Translations under genes and position numbers: made by a program
NCBI RefSeq assembly: GCF_002860345.1
Contig: NZ_NMYC01000001.1
Location: forward strand, 248,001 to 312,000
Reading direction: 5' to 3'
Length of the DNA stretch: 64,000 bases
Origin: Bifidobacterium anseris
GTDB lineage: Bacteria; Actinomycetota; Actinomycetes; Actinomycetales; Bifidobacteriaceae
In this document: positions 17,664-26,025 of the stretch, one piece after another
Numbering within the stretch: the first letter of the stretch is position 1
Layout: each line of letters starts with the position of its first letter
The notes under the pieces: model-generated
Told to the model about the DNA's origin: nothing
What the model saw: only the letters and a program-made list of their open reading frames with translations
Databases searched by the model: none

Positions 17664-18851
17664 ATGTTCGATTTCGACACACGCCCCGAACGCCGGCACA
17701 CGACGTCGGCCAAATGGAAGCTCATCGAGGACGAACTCGGCGCGGGGCATGACGACGTCGTCGCGATGTCGGTCGCCGACATGGAGTTCGTGCCGGCGCC
17801 GCAGATCGTCGACGCGATCGTCGACGCGGCACGCCGGGACGTCTTCGGCTATGACTACGCGACCGACGCCTACTACGAGGCGGTCGTCGGATGGATGTGC
17901 CGCCGTCACGGCCTCGAGATCGACCCGTCGTGCATACGGCTGTCCGACGGCGTCATGCCGGCGATCAACACGGCGCTGCGCGCGTTCACGCATCCGGGCG
18001 ATACGATCGTCATCCAACGTCCCGTCTACTACCCGTTCACCGACGCCGCGCGCGGCAACGGGTTGACGATCTCGAACAACGCGCTTATCTACGACGAGGC
18101 GTCGCGCCGCTATACGATCGACTTCGACGACCTCGATGCGCGTCTCGCCGACCCGCGCTGCACGGCGATGCTGCTGTGCAACCCGCACAACCCGGTCGGC
18201 CGCGTCTGGACCGCCGACGAGCTGCGCCGCATCGGCGACCTGTGCCGTGCGCACGACGTGCTGCTGCTTGTGGACGAGATCCACGCCGACTTCGGCCGCG
18301 ACGGCCACCCGGTGACGATGTTCGGCGCGCTCGGCGAACCCTATGCGAGTCAGGCGATCGAATTCACGGCGCCGACGAAAACCTTCAACCTCGCTGGATT
18401 GCTGTGCTCGAACGCCTTCATCCGCGACGCACGTCTGCGCGAACGCTACGACGTCGCCGCCGCGAACATCGGCGGCATGACCGTCAGCCATTTCGGACTC
18501 GTCGCCTGCATCGCCGCCTACAACGACGCCGAGGCATGGTTCGACGAACTGCTCGGCGTGCTCGAGCGCAATCGCGGCGTGCTCGCCGACTTCGCGCGCA
18601 CGCATCCGGACGTCGCGCTCGTTGAACCGGAGGGCACCTACCTCGCATGGATCGACCTGCGCTTGCTGGGACTCGAGACGGACGCGCTGCGCGACTTCAT
18701 GCACGAGCGCGCCCGCGTCTACTTCGACGAAGGCGTGATGTTCGGCGACGAAGGCGCCGGCTTCGAACGCGTCAACCTCGCCTGTCCGACGCCGATGCTC
18801 GAGGAGGTGCTCGCGCGCCTCGAGACGGCGCTCGCGACGCTCGGACGGTGA
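17664..18851 (+). CDS. MalY/PatB-type PLP-dependent aminotransferase, probable cystathionine beta-lyase
   Basis: Fold-type I PLP enzyme, 395 residues. The PLP lysine is in APTKTFNLAGL, the Asn/Asp contacts are in CNPHNPVGRVW and LLVDEIHADF, and the N-terminal segment VAMSVADMEFVPAPQI is the MalY/PatB signature. Members are C-S lyases that split cystathionine or cysteine. The start at 17664 has GGAG six bases upstream; the ATG at 17637 is rejected. With metNIQ and metY in the same window it may belong to sulfur amino acid recycling (inference). Confidence 0.88.
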   Translation: MFDFDTRPERRHTTSAKWKLIEDELGAGHDDVVAMSVADMEFVPAPQIVDAIVDAARRDVFGYDYATDAYYEAVVGWMCRRHGLEIDPSCIRLSDGVMPAINTALRAFTHPGDTIVIQRPVYYPFTDAARGNGLTISNNALIYDEASRRYTIDFDDLDARLADPRCTAMLLCNPHNPVGRVWTADELRRIGDLCRAHDVLLLVDEIHADFGRDGHPVTMFGALGEPYASQAIEFTAPTKTFNLAGLLCSNAFIRDARLRERYDVAAANIGGMTVSHFGLVACIAAYNDAEAWFDELLGVLERNRGVLADFARTHPDVALVEPEGTYLAWIDLRLLGLETDALRDFMHERARVYFDEGVMFGDEGAGFERVNLACPTPMLEEVLARLETALATLGR

Positions 18852-18950
18852 CGTGCGGCGCCTGCGACGCCGGATGGCACACGCGGGCGGCGAGGTCGAG
18901 AAAGCGTGAACATCGCCGCCCGGCGCATGTACGGACGGCGTCGGATGCGG

Positions 18951-18956
18951 CATAAT
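18951..18956 (+). promoter_or_regulatory. Candidate -10 box of nhaA
   Basis: CATAAT followed by GG, predicting a leader of about 50 bases. Confidence 0.4.
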
Positions 18957-19013
18957 GGAAGACGTTTTGTGTGTGGAAGGGCGGCCGTCATGGCCGCATG
19001 AACGGGAGGTGTG

Positions 19014-20447
19014 ATGAGCGGAACGGCACAGGGACCATGGGCGGCCATCAGAAGAGTGGCGGCGTCGGACCGCATATCCGGCCTGATCATGCTCGGCTTC
19101 GCGCTCATGGGCCTCGTCCTGGCGAACATCCCGGAGACGGCCGCATGGTTCGAGCATCTGTCGCATTTCGAACTGGGCGTGCCCGGTACGAACATCACGA
19201 TGGGTGTCGGCCACTGGGCACAGGACGGACTGCTGACGATCTTCTTCCTCGTCGTCGGCCTTGAGCTCAAACAGGAGTTGACGACCGGGTCGTTGTCGAA
19301 CATCCGCGCCGCCGCCGTGCCGATGCTGTGCGCCGTAGGCGGCATGATCGTGCCGCCAATCCTGTTCATCGCCGTCGTCGCGCTGTTCTCGCGCTACGGC
19401 GCCGGCGATCCGGGCAGTCTGCTCATCGCGAACGGCGCGACCTTCCCGTTCTCCGAGGCGGCGCATGGATGGGCGATTCCGACGGCGACCGACATCGCGT
19501 TCTCGCTCGCCGTGCTCGCGCTGTTCGCCAAGGCACTGCCGGGTTCGATTCGCGCGTTCCTGATGACGCTCGCGACCGTCGACGATCTGCTCGCGATCAT
19601 CCTCATCGCCGTGTTCTTCTCGTCGCTCAACGCTTGGTATTGGTTCGTCGGCATCGCCGTGTGCGCCGTGGCATGGTATTTCCTCGTGCGCATGCGCAAG
19701 GTGCCGTGGTTCGGCGTCGCCGTTATCGGCATCCTCTCGTGGGTCATGATGTACGAGGCGGGCGTGCACCCGACGCTCGCTGGCGTCCTCGTCGGCCTGC
19801 TCACGCCGGCGCGCGCGATGTACGGGGAGCGTTCCCCGCGCGCCGAACGCTACGCCGACAAACTCCAGCCGTTCTCGGCGCTGCTTGCGCTGCCGATCTT
19901 CGCGTTCTTCGCCACCGGCGTGCATTTCGACGCGATCACGCCGATGCTGCTCGTCTCGCCGATCGTCATCGGCATCATCGTCGCGCTCGTCGTCGGCAAG
20001 CCCTTGGGCATCATGGCCGTCGCATGGTGCTCGACGCATCTGGGATCCCTGCGCATGCCGAAGGGACTGCGCGTGCGCGACATGTTCCCGGCGGCCGTCG
20101 CCTGCGGCATCGGCTTCACCGTCTCCTTCCTGATCGCCTCGCTCGCCTACGCCAACGCCGAACTGTCCGCCGAGGCGCGCTTCGGCGTGCTGCTCGCGTC
20201 GCTGCTCGCCGCGGCCGTCTCCGGCGTGCTGCTCAGCCGCCAGTCGAGGCGTTTCGAGGCGCGCGCGGCCGCCGAGCAGACCGTCCCCGACGTGCAGCGC
20301 GGCTCGGGACGCACCGAGACCACGCTCGCCGATGGTACTGTGGTGCTCAGCCAGAGCATCGGCGGCAGACGAAAGGAGCCGGCACATGACGACGGAGCAG
20401 GAAGCTCGGGACGACGCACGAAGCGAGGACGCCGCGCGCGTCGATGA
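19014..20447 (+). CDS. nhaA: Na+/H+ antiporter NhaA
   Basis: Electrogenic sodium-proton antiporter, 477 residues, with eleven to twelve membrane segments. The ion-binding aspartate pair is in ATVDDLLAIILIAVFF, and the unwound-helix region is PTATDIAFSLAVLALF. The last 70 residues are a hydrophilic, low-conservation tail. GGGAGGT precedes both a GTG (19011) and the ATG chosen here. The gene overlaps the start of the next gene by 62 bases in another frame, so its tail and the next gene's first codons share DNA. Confidence 0.95.
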   Translation: MSGTAQGPWAAIRRVAASDRISGLIMLGFALMGLVLANIPETAAWFEHLSHFELGVPGTNITMGVGHWAQDGLLTIFFLVVGLELKQELTTGSLSNIRAAAVPMLCAVGGMIVPPILFIAVVALFSRYGAGDPGSLLIANGATFPFSEAAHGWAIPTATDIAFSLAVLALFAKALPGSIRAFLMTLATVDDLLAIILIAVFFSSLNAWYWFVGIAVCAVAWYFLVRMRKVPWFGVAVIGILSWVMMYEAGVHPTLAGVLVGLLTPARAMYGERSPRAERYADKLQPFSALLALPIFAFFATGVHFDAITPMLLVSPIVIGIIVALVVGKPLGIMAVAWCSTHLGSLRMPKGLRVRDMFPAAVACGIGFTVSFLIASLAYANAELSAEARFGVLLASLLAAAVSGVLLSRQSRRFEARAAAEQTVPDVQRGSGRTETTLADGTVVLSQSIGGRRKEPAHDDGAGSSGRRTKRGRRARR

Positions 20448-21207
20448 AGTGACGTGGGGCGAGGGGAGCGAAGGCGCCTCGCCGCTGGGGCAGACCTACC
20501 GGCAGGGCGCTGTTCTGCTGCGCGGCCAGATGATCCCGCAGGAGAGCACGACTGAACGGCTGCTCAAGCCGGACGCGTCGACCGACTGGCTGCACCGCGA
20601 CCCGTGGCGCGTCCTGCGCATCCAAGCCGAGTTCGTCGACGGCTTCGGCTCGCTTGCCGATCTGGGTCCCGCAGTCAGCATCTTCGGATCGGCGCGCATC
20701 CGGCCTGACGAGGACGCCTACCACGCCGCGCTCGCGATGGGTGCACGCATTGCACGCCGCAACGTCGCCGTCATCACCGGCGGCGGCCCCGGCATCATGG
20801 AGGCTGCGAACAAGGGCGCCGCGCTCGCCGGCGGCAAATCGGTGGGACTTGGCATCGAGCTGCCGCATGAGCAGGGCATCAACGAATGGGTCAACCTCGG
20901 CATGACCTTCCGCTACTTCTTCGTGCGCAAGACGATGTTCATGAAATACTCGCAAGGCATCATCGTGTGCCCCGGCGGCTTCGGCACGCTCGACGAGACC
21001 TTCGAGGCGCTCACACTCGTGCAGACGCACAAGGTGGCGCGCATCCCGATCGCGCTGTACGACACGGCGTATTGGAAAGGCCTGTTCGATTGGATCAACG
21101 GCACCGTCAAGGACCGCGGCCTGATCTCGACGCTCGACCCGTCGCTCGTGACGATCACCGACGACGTCGACGAGGCCGTCGCCGTCGCCACGTCGCAGAT
21201 CGACTGA
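20386..21207 (+). CDS. LOG-family protein (TIGR00730), possible cytokinin-riboside phosphoribohydrolase
   Basis: 273-residue Rossmann-fold protein. The family motif PGGFGTLDE is present, with the conserved GSAR (IFGSARI) and GGGPGIMEAANKGA. Bacterial members cleave purine nucleoside 5'-monophosphates between base and ribose-phosphate; the older annotation is lysine decarboxylase. The first 70 residues are a hydrophilic extension. The ATG at 20386 is chosen because AAAGGAG is 8 bases upstream, even though it lies 62 bases inside nhaA. A 28-bp hairpin ends the unit. Confidence 0.9.
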   Translation: MTTEQEARDDARSEDAARVDEVTWGEGSEGASPLGQTYRQGAVLLRGQMIPQESTTERLLKPDASTDWLHRDPWRVLRIQAEFVDGFGSLADLGPAVSIFGSARIRPDEDAYHAALAMGARIARRNVAVITGGGPGIMEAANKGAALAGGKSVGLGIELPHEQGINEWVNLGMTFRYFFVRKTMFMKYSQGIIVCPGGFGTLDETFEALTLVQTHKVARIPIALYDTAYWKGLFDWINGTVKDRGLISTLDPSLVTITDDVDEAVAVATSQID

Positions 21208-21263
21208 CGTATGCGCGCATGCCGCAGCCGATGATAGAGACGATTGATAGATACGATCGATAG

Positions 21264-21329
21264 AGAACATCGATAGAGAGCCGCCCCCGCGTTGCAATGG
21301 TCGCGGGGGCGGCTCTCTATCGATGTTCT
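21264..21329. terminator. 28-bp perfect hairpin, bidirectional terminator
   Basis: Perfect 28-base arms (21264-21291, 21302-21329) with a 10-base loop. It lies between the converging LOG and methyltransferase genes. No U-run on either side. Confidence 0.8.
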
Positions 21330-21353
21330 ACACCAGCATCTGCGCTGTGCCGT

Positions 21354-22028
21354 TCAGCGCAGCACGGCGATGAACACGCCGTCGCCGGTCGGCGTCATCG
21401 CGCTCGTGAAACGCTCGTCATCCTCGATCCGTTCGAGCAGTTCGCGCATGAGCACCGCTTTCTTGCCGCGGTCGGCCGGATTCGTCAGGCCGCCCTTGGC
21501 GTGCGGCGCGCGCATCGCGAGCGCGTCGGTGAACACGATGGCGCCGCCGCGGCGCAGCAGTCGCGGCGCCTGTTCGAGGACCGGCATGTAGTTCGAGGCG
21601 TCGCCGGCCACGACGATGAGGTCGTAGTCGTTGCCGTTGAGCCGCTGGAGGAAGACGGCGGGTGCGGCGTTGACGGCGCGCAGCGTCGTGCGCGTCGTGT
21701 CGTCGATCGCGGAAAAGAACGTGCGGATCGCCGCGACGCCGGCCGCCGACGAGTCGACGGCGGTGAGTTTGCCGGCGCCGTCGAGGCCGTCGACGAGCTG
21801 CGCGGTCTCGACGAGCGAGCCGGTACCGACGACGATCGCGGACGTGGCCTTCGTCATCCGCGCGAAGGCGGCGAGCAGGAACCCTTCCGAGGCCGGGCAC
21901 GGCGAGAGTTCGGCCTGCGTCGCCAGCTCGCGCGCCCGGCGCACGGACTGCGGCTCGCGCGCCGCCTCGTGATCCTCGATGCAGACCCACGCCTTGGCGT
22001 GGTTGTCGTATGTGCGTTTGTCCATCAT
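21354..22028 (-). CDS. Class I SAM-dependent methyltransferase (O-methyltransferase type)
   Basis: 224-residue protein with a Rossmann fold: the SAM-binding glycine motif is AIVVGTGSLVETAQLV, the acidic loop KLTAVDSSA, then YDLIVVAGD. It resembles catechol-type O-methyltransferases, but its substrate is not predictable. The start (ATGATG at 22028) is 7 bases after the sdhB-like stop, so it is probably the third gene of that transcription unit. Longer upstream frames read into sdhB and are not supported. Confidence 0.75.
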   Translation of the reverse strand: MMDKRTYDNHAKAWVCIEDHEAAREPQSVRRARELATQAELSPCPASEGFLLAAFARMTKATSAIVVGTGSLVETAQLVDGLDGAGKLTAVDSSAAGVAAIRTFFSAIDDTTRTTLRAVNAAPAVFLQRLNGNDYDLIVVAGDASNYMPVLEQAPRLLRRGGAIVFTDALAMRAPHAKGGLTNPADRGKKAVLMRELLERIEDDERFTSAMTPTGDGVFIAVLR

Positions 22029-22035
22029 CGCCGCG

Positions 22036-22995
22036 TCACGCCTCACGTTCCCTGACCTGTGCGATGAGCTGCCAGATCTCCTCGCCGACGTCGATGCCCA
22101 CCGGGCATTCGCGCGAGCAGGCGCGCACCGATTGGCAAGCCTGGATGCCGTCGGCCGTGTCGATCGCCTCGAGCCGCTCATAGGTGGCCTCGTCGCGCGA
22201 ATCGTCGATGAAGCGCGCCTGGTTGATGAGCGCGGCCGGCCCGACGAAGGCCTCGCCTCCCGCATACACAGGGCATGCGCCCTCGCAGGCGCCGCAGACG
22301 ATGCACGTCGTCAGCGCCTCGTATTTGGCGAGCTGTTCTGGGCTTTGCAGGTATTCGAGCACGTCGACCTTGCCGTCCTCGGTCGTCGCGAGTACGCCGT
22401 CGGCGATCAGATATGGCTTGAGGCGTTTGATCTGTTCGAGCATCGGGTCGATGTCGGCGATGAGGTCGCGGTCGACGGCGAATCCGGGCAGCGGCGCCAG
22501 TTCGATGACGCCGAGGCCGGCCGCCGCATTGTTCGCTGTGTCTTCCGCCGTCTCGACGTCCGTCGTTTCGGCGTCGGCCGTCTCGGACACGGTGCGGCGG
22601 AAGCCTTCGGCGTCGACGACGCGTTCGGGCTGCGCCCAGTCGGCGATCTTCGCCTTGCACAGCAGCGTCGGCGTGCCGTTGACGGCGGCCGCGTCCGATC
22701 CGCACATGCCATGGCCGCACGAGTAGCGGAACATGAGCGTCGGGTCGACGGTGCGCTTGATGCGCAGCAGGCAGTCGAGGATCGTCTCGTCGCCGCGCAC
22801 ATCGAGCGTGTAGTCCTGCGTCCACTGTTTGCCGCGCGGACGGCGTGCGGTGCGCGCCGGCGAGTCGCCGAACGGCGACGCCTTGCGCGCGAAGGGGCTG
22901 GAGCCGCGCGCGCGGTCGCGTTCGCGCGCCGGCTTGGGGGAGAAGCGGTGCACGCGCAGCGTGACCGTCGTCCCGGATGATGCTAATTGAGCCAT
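22036..22995 (-). CDS. Succinate dehydrogenase/fumarate reductase iron-sulfur subunit-like protein
   Basis: SdhB/FrdB-like protein, 319 residues, against about 240 in E. coli. Cluster ligands are visible: CGHGMCGSD plus LLCKAKI for [2Fe-2S], CIVCGACEGACP for [4Fe-4S], and CQSVRACSRECPVGID for the third cluster. The extra length is in a basic insertion after the first strand (about 20-55, Arg/Pro rich) and an acidic Thr/Ala-rich insertion at about 125-160. The start has AAAGG upstream. It follows the flavoprotein gene by 43 bases. No membrane-anchor gene is seen. Confidence 0.85.
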   Translation of the reverse strand: MAQLASSGTTVTLRVHRFSPKPARERDRARGSSPFARKASPFGDSPARTARRPRGKQWTQDYTLDVRGDETILDCLLRIKRTVDPTLMFRYSCGHGMCGSDAAAVNGTPTLLCKAKIADWAQPERVVDAEGFRRTVSETADAETTDVETAEDTANNAAAGLGVIELAPLPGFAVDRDLIADIDPMLEQIKRLKPYLIADGVLATTEDGKVDVLEYLQSPEQLAKYEALTTCIVCGACEGACPVYAGGEAFVGPAALINQARFIDDSRDEATYERLEAIDTADGIQACQSVRACSRECPVGIDVGEEIWQLIAQVREREA

Positions 22996-23038
22996 GCGTT
23001 GCCTTTCATGCCTGTTCCACTATAGACGCCGGGCGTTT

Positions 23039-24880
23039 TCAGTAGGAGCGCGCGCCCGGCTCGATGTCGACGACGTGCACCGGCTGGCGCAGCGGGGCGG
23101 CGCCGGCGGCCGTCATCGAATGGTTCAGGCATGTCGCGTCGTCGCGGTCGGGGAAGTCGGTGCGCTTGAGCGATCCGCGCGACTCGTGGCGCGCGTCGGT
23201 CGCGGCGATCATCGCCTCGGCGAGCCGTACGAGATGGCGCGCCTCCCAGATCGCCGTGAGCTCCTGGTTGAAGGTGCGCGCATCGGAATGCGGGCGCAGG
23301 CGGCGTGCGCGTTCGGCGATCGGGCCGTTGACGACGACCTGCGCGCGCGCGATCGAGCCGGCGTCGCACAGCACGGCGACGCCGCGCTCCATCGTTTCGG
23401 ACAGGTCATCCATGACACGGTACGCGTTGTCGTCGTCGCCGTCCTTCGCGTCGGCGAGCAGCGTGTCGATGTCGGCGTCGCGCGCCGTCTTCGCCGCGTC
23501 GAGCGCGTCGGAGAGCGCCGGGTCTGCAGGCGTGCCGGCGGCGACCGGATCGTCGGCGACGCGCGCGGCGACGGCTTGGCCGGCGCGCGTGCCGAACAGG
23601 CATGCGTCAAGCAGCGAGTTGCCGCCGAGGCGGTTCGCGCCGTGCACGCTCACGCATGAGCATTCGCCGGCGGCGTACAGCCCCTCGACGATGTTGCGCC
23701 GTTCGCCGTCCCAGACGTAGACCTCGCCGTCGGTTGTCACGGGGATGCCGCCCATCGTGTAGTGGGCGGTCGGCTTGACCGGCACGAGGTCCTTCGTCGG
23801 GTCGAGTCCGGCGTAGTCCTCGATCGTCTCGACGACCTGCGGCAGCGCGCGGCGCATGCGTTCGGGGTCGATGCCGGTCATGTCGAGCCAGACGCAGTCC
23901 TTCGGGCCGTCTGGGTCGCGCGGGTCGGCGACGCCGCGGCCGGCATCGGTCTCGCTGCGGATTGCGCGGCTGACGACGTCGCGCGCCGCCAGATCGGCGT
24001 GGCCGGGCGCATAGGAGGCCATGAAGGCCTCGCCGTCGGCGTTGCGCAGCACGCCACCCTCGCCGCGCGAGGCCTCGGACAGCAGGATGCCGGTGTGAGC
24101 CAGTCCGGTCGGATGGAACTGCACGAATTCGATGTCCTCGAGCTGCAGGCCGGCGTCAAGCGCGAGCGCCATGCCGTCGCCGGTCAGGTCGTGGGAGTTC
24201 GACGTCGTGCGGAACAGACGGCCGGCACCGCCGGTCGCGAGGATCGTGTTGCGCGCGGCGATGGCGCGGGTGACGCCGGCGTGCGTGTCGAAGGCGATGA
24301 CGCCGGCGGCGCGCCGGAGCGTCTCGTCGAGCACGAGGTCGGTCACGTACCATTCCTCGGCGAAGTCGACGCCGTAGTGCACGCACTGCTGCCACAGCGT
24401 GTGCAGGATCTGGTGGCCGATGCGGTCGGCGGAGTAGGCGGCGCGTTTGACCGGGCGCGCGCCGAAGTCGCTCGTGTGGCCGCCGAAGCGGCGCTGCGCG
24501 ATGCGTCCGTCGGCGGTGCGCGAGAACGCGACGCCGGAACGTTCGAGGTTGATGACGGTCATCGGGGCGTCCTCAGCGAGCAGTCTCGCCGCGTCCTGGT
24601 CGACGAGCCAGTCGCCGCCCTTGACCGTGTCGTAGTAGTGCCAGCGCCATTCGTCCGGTTCCATGTCCGCAAGGCTCGCGGCGATGCCGCCTTCGGCCGA
24701 ACCGGTGTGCGAGCGCAGCGGCTGCAGCTTCGAGACGACGAGGACCTTCGGTTCGACGCCGGCCTCGCGCAGCGCGCGGGCGGCGTCGCTGCGGTGGAAG
24801 CCGAGCGCGGCGGACAGTCCGGCCGCGCCGGCTCCCACGATCACGGCGTCGTATTGTTCTTCGATGTGCTTCGGGGTCAT
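23039..24880 (-). CDS. Succinate dehydrogenase/fumarate reductase flavoprotein-like subunit
   Basis: FAD-binding SdhA/FrdA-family protein, 613 residues. The dinucleotide motif is VIVGAGAAGLSAAL, and the covalent-FAD histidine position is kept in RSHTGSAEGG. Active-site segments QFHPTGL, SEASRGEGG and AARDVVSRAI are present, with the late HGANRLGGNSLLD motif. The expected reaction is succinate/fumarate interconversion, but bifidobacteria lack a full TCA cycle, and related flavoproteins use other substrates. A start at 24904 is in frame; the ATG at 24880 is preferred because a -10 box CACAAT lies 7 bases upstream, predicting a leaderless message. Confidence 0.87.
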   Translation of the reverse strand: MTPKHIEEQYDAVIVGAGAAGLSAALGFHRSDAARALREAGVEPKVLVVSKLQPLRSHTGSAEGGIAASLADMEPDEWRWHYYDTVKGGDWLVDQDAARLLAEDAPMTVINLERSGVAFSRTADGRIAQRRFGGHTSDFGARPVKRAAYSADRIGHQILHTLWQQCVHYGVDFAEEWYVTDLVLDETLRRAAGVIAFDTHAGVTRAIAARNTILATGGAGRLFRTTSNSHDLTGDGMALALDAGLQLEDIEFVQFHPTGLAHTGILLSEASRGEGGVLRNADGEAFMASYAPGHADLAARDVVSRAIRSETDAGRGVADPRDPDGPKDCVWLDMTGIDPERMRRALPQVVETIEDYAGLDPTKDLVPVKPTAHYTMGGIPVTTDGEVYVWDGERRNIVEGLYAAGECSCVSVHGANRLGGNSLLDACLFGTRAGQAVAARVADDPVAAGTPADPALSDALDAAKTARDADIDTLLADAKDGDDDNAYRVMDDLSETMERGVAVLCDAGSIARAQVVVNGPIAERARRLRPHSDARTFNQELTAIWEARHLVRLAEAMIAATDARHESRGSLKRTDFPDRDDATCLNHSMTAAGAAPLRQPVHVVDIEPGARSY

Positions 24881-24887
24881 ATCCGGT

Positions 24888-24893
24888 ATTGTG
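24888..24893 (-). promoter_or_regulatory. Candidate -10 box of the sdhA-like gene, leaderless
   Basis: On the minus strand CACAAT, then 7 bases, then ATG. Confidence 0.45.
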
Positions 24894-24927
24894 TCACAAG
24901 GCATTCCGCGCCCGCGAGGCCGGCGTC

Positions 24928-26025
24928 CTACGGCTCGTTCGGCGTGGCTCGGGCCGTAGGCGCATGGCGCGGATGGCAGTATTCGTCAACGGCGCGCGCA
25001 TCGGCCAGCAGGATCGCCCGGTGGTCGCGGATGAGTGCGTTGCATCCGGCGTTCGACGGGTTCGTCACGTCGCCGGGCACCGCGTAGAGGCGCCGGTTGA
25101 GCTCGTTCGCCCAGTTCGCCGTGTTGAGCGCGCCCGAACGCAGCCGCGCCTGTGTGACGGCGACCGACGACGCCATCGCGGCGATGAGCCGGTTGCGCAG
25201 CAGGAAACGGTGCGCCAGCGGAGGCGTGTCGGGGCACAGTTCGCTGATGAAGGCACCGCCGGCCTCGAGGATCGCCGCGAACAGCCGTTCATTGCACGAG
25301 GGGCCGATGTGCCCCAGACCGCCGGCGAAGACGGCGACGGTGCGTCCGCACCTGCCGGCGCACGACGACCCGGCCGCACGCACGGCGGCCCAATGGGCGG
25401 CCGCGTCGACGCCCATCGCGCCGCCCGAGACGACGGTGTGCCCGGCCAAGCACGCCTCCTCGGCGACCGCCGACGTCACCTCGCGCCCGTAGTCGTTCAT
25501 GCCGCGCGAACCGACGACGGCGAGCGGCTCGGCGCATGCCGTGAGCGCGCCCGCGTCGCCGCGCACCCACAGGCACACCGGCGGCGCGTAGTCGGAACGC
25601 ACGTCCAGATCGGAGAAACCGCCCGGCCACGCCTCGTCGCCGGGTGTGAGCAGTGTGTAGGCGCCGTCCGCCGTCAGCCATGCGCGCAGCGAGTCGGGAT
25701 TCGCGCTCGGCAGCGACGCGAGGCGCGCATGCCAGCGTTCCACGGCCTGCACGAAGCGTTCGCGCGTGCGCGGCCGCAGCGTGCACCCCCAACGGGCGAT
25801 GCCGAGCGCGAGGTCGCGTTCGAGGATCCGCATGCCTTCGTCGCGCCCCGGCTGCGGCATGTCCTGCATCGACATGACGAGGGACGTCAGGACGACGCGC
25901 GCGTCGTCGGCGCCCTTGAGCAGCGCGGCCATCATGATGTCCGCGTCGTCGATGCACAGCGTGAGCAGGCAGCGGGCGAGCGCGTCATCGGCTTCGCCGG
26001 CCATCTTCAGCATCGCGTCGCTCAT
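24928..26025 (-). CDS. dprA: DNA processing protein DprA
   Basis: DprA/Smf protein that loads RecA on incoming single-stranded DNA during transformation. It has 365 residues. After an N-terminal helical region the Rossmann-like domain begins near 165 with PLAVVGSRGMNDYG, followed by VVSGGAMGVDAAAHWAA and SELCPDTPPLAHRF. The DNA- and dimer-contact region RNRLIAAMASSVAVTQA and AVPGDVTNPSNAGCNALI complete the family pattern. The start overlaps the comM stop (ATGA), so yraN-comM-dprA is a tightly coupled unit. Confidence 0.93.
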   Translation of the reverse strand: MSDAMLKMAGEADDALARCLLTLCIDDADIMMAALLKGADDARVVLTSLVMSMQDMPQPGRDEGMRILERDLALGIARWGCTLRPRTRERFVQAVERWHARLASLPSANPDSLRAWLTADGAYTLLTPGDEAWPGGFSDLDVRSDYAPPVCLWVRGDAGALTACAEPLAVVGSRGMNDYGREVTSAVAEEACLAGHTVVSGGAMGVDAAAHWAAVRAAGSSCAGRCGRTVAVFAGGLGHIGPSCNERLFAAILEAGGAFISELCPDTPPLAHRFLLRNRLIAAMASSVAVTQARLRSGALNTANWANELNRRLYAVPGDVTNPSNAGCNALIRDHRAILLADARAVDEYCHPRHAPTARATPNEP

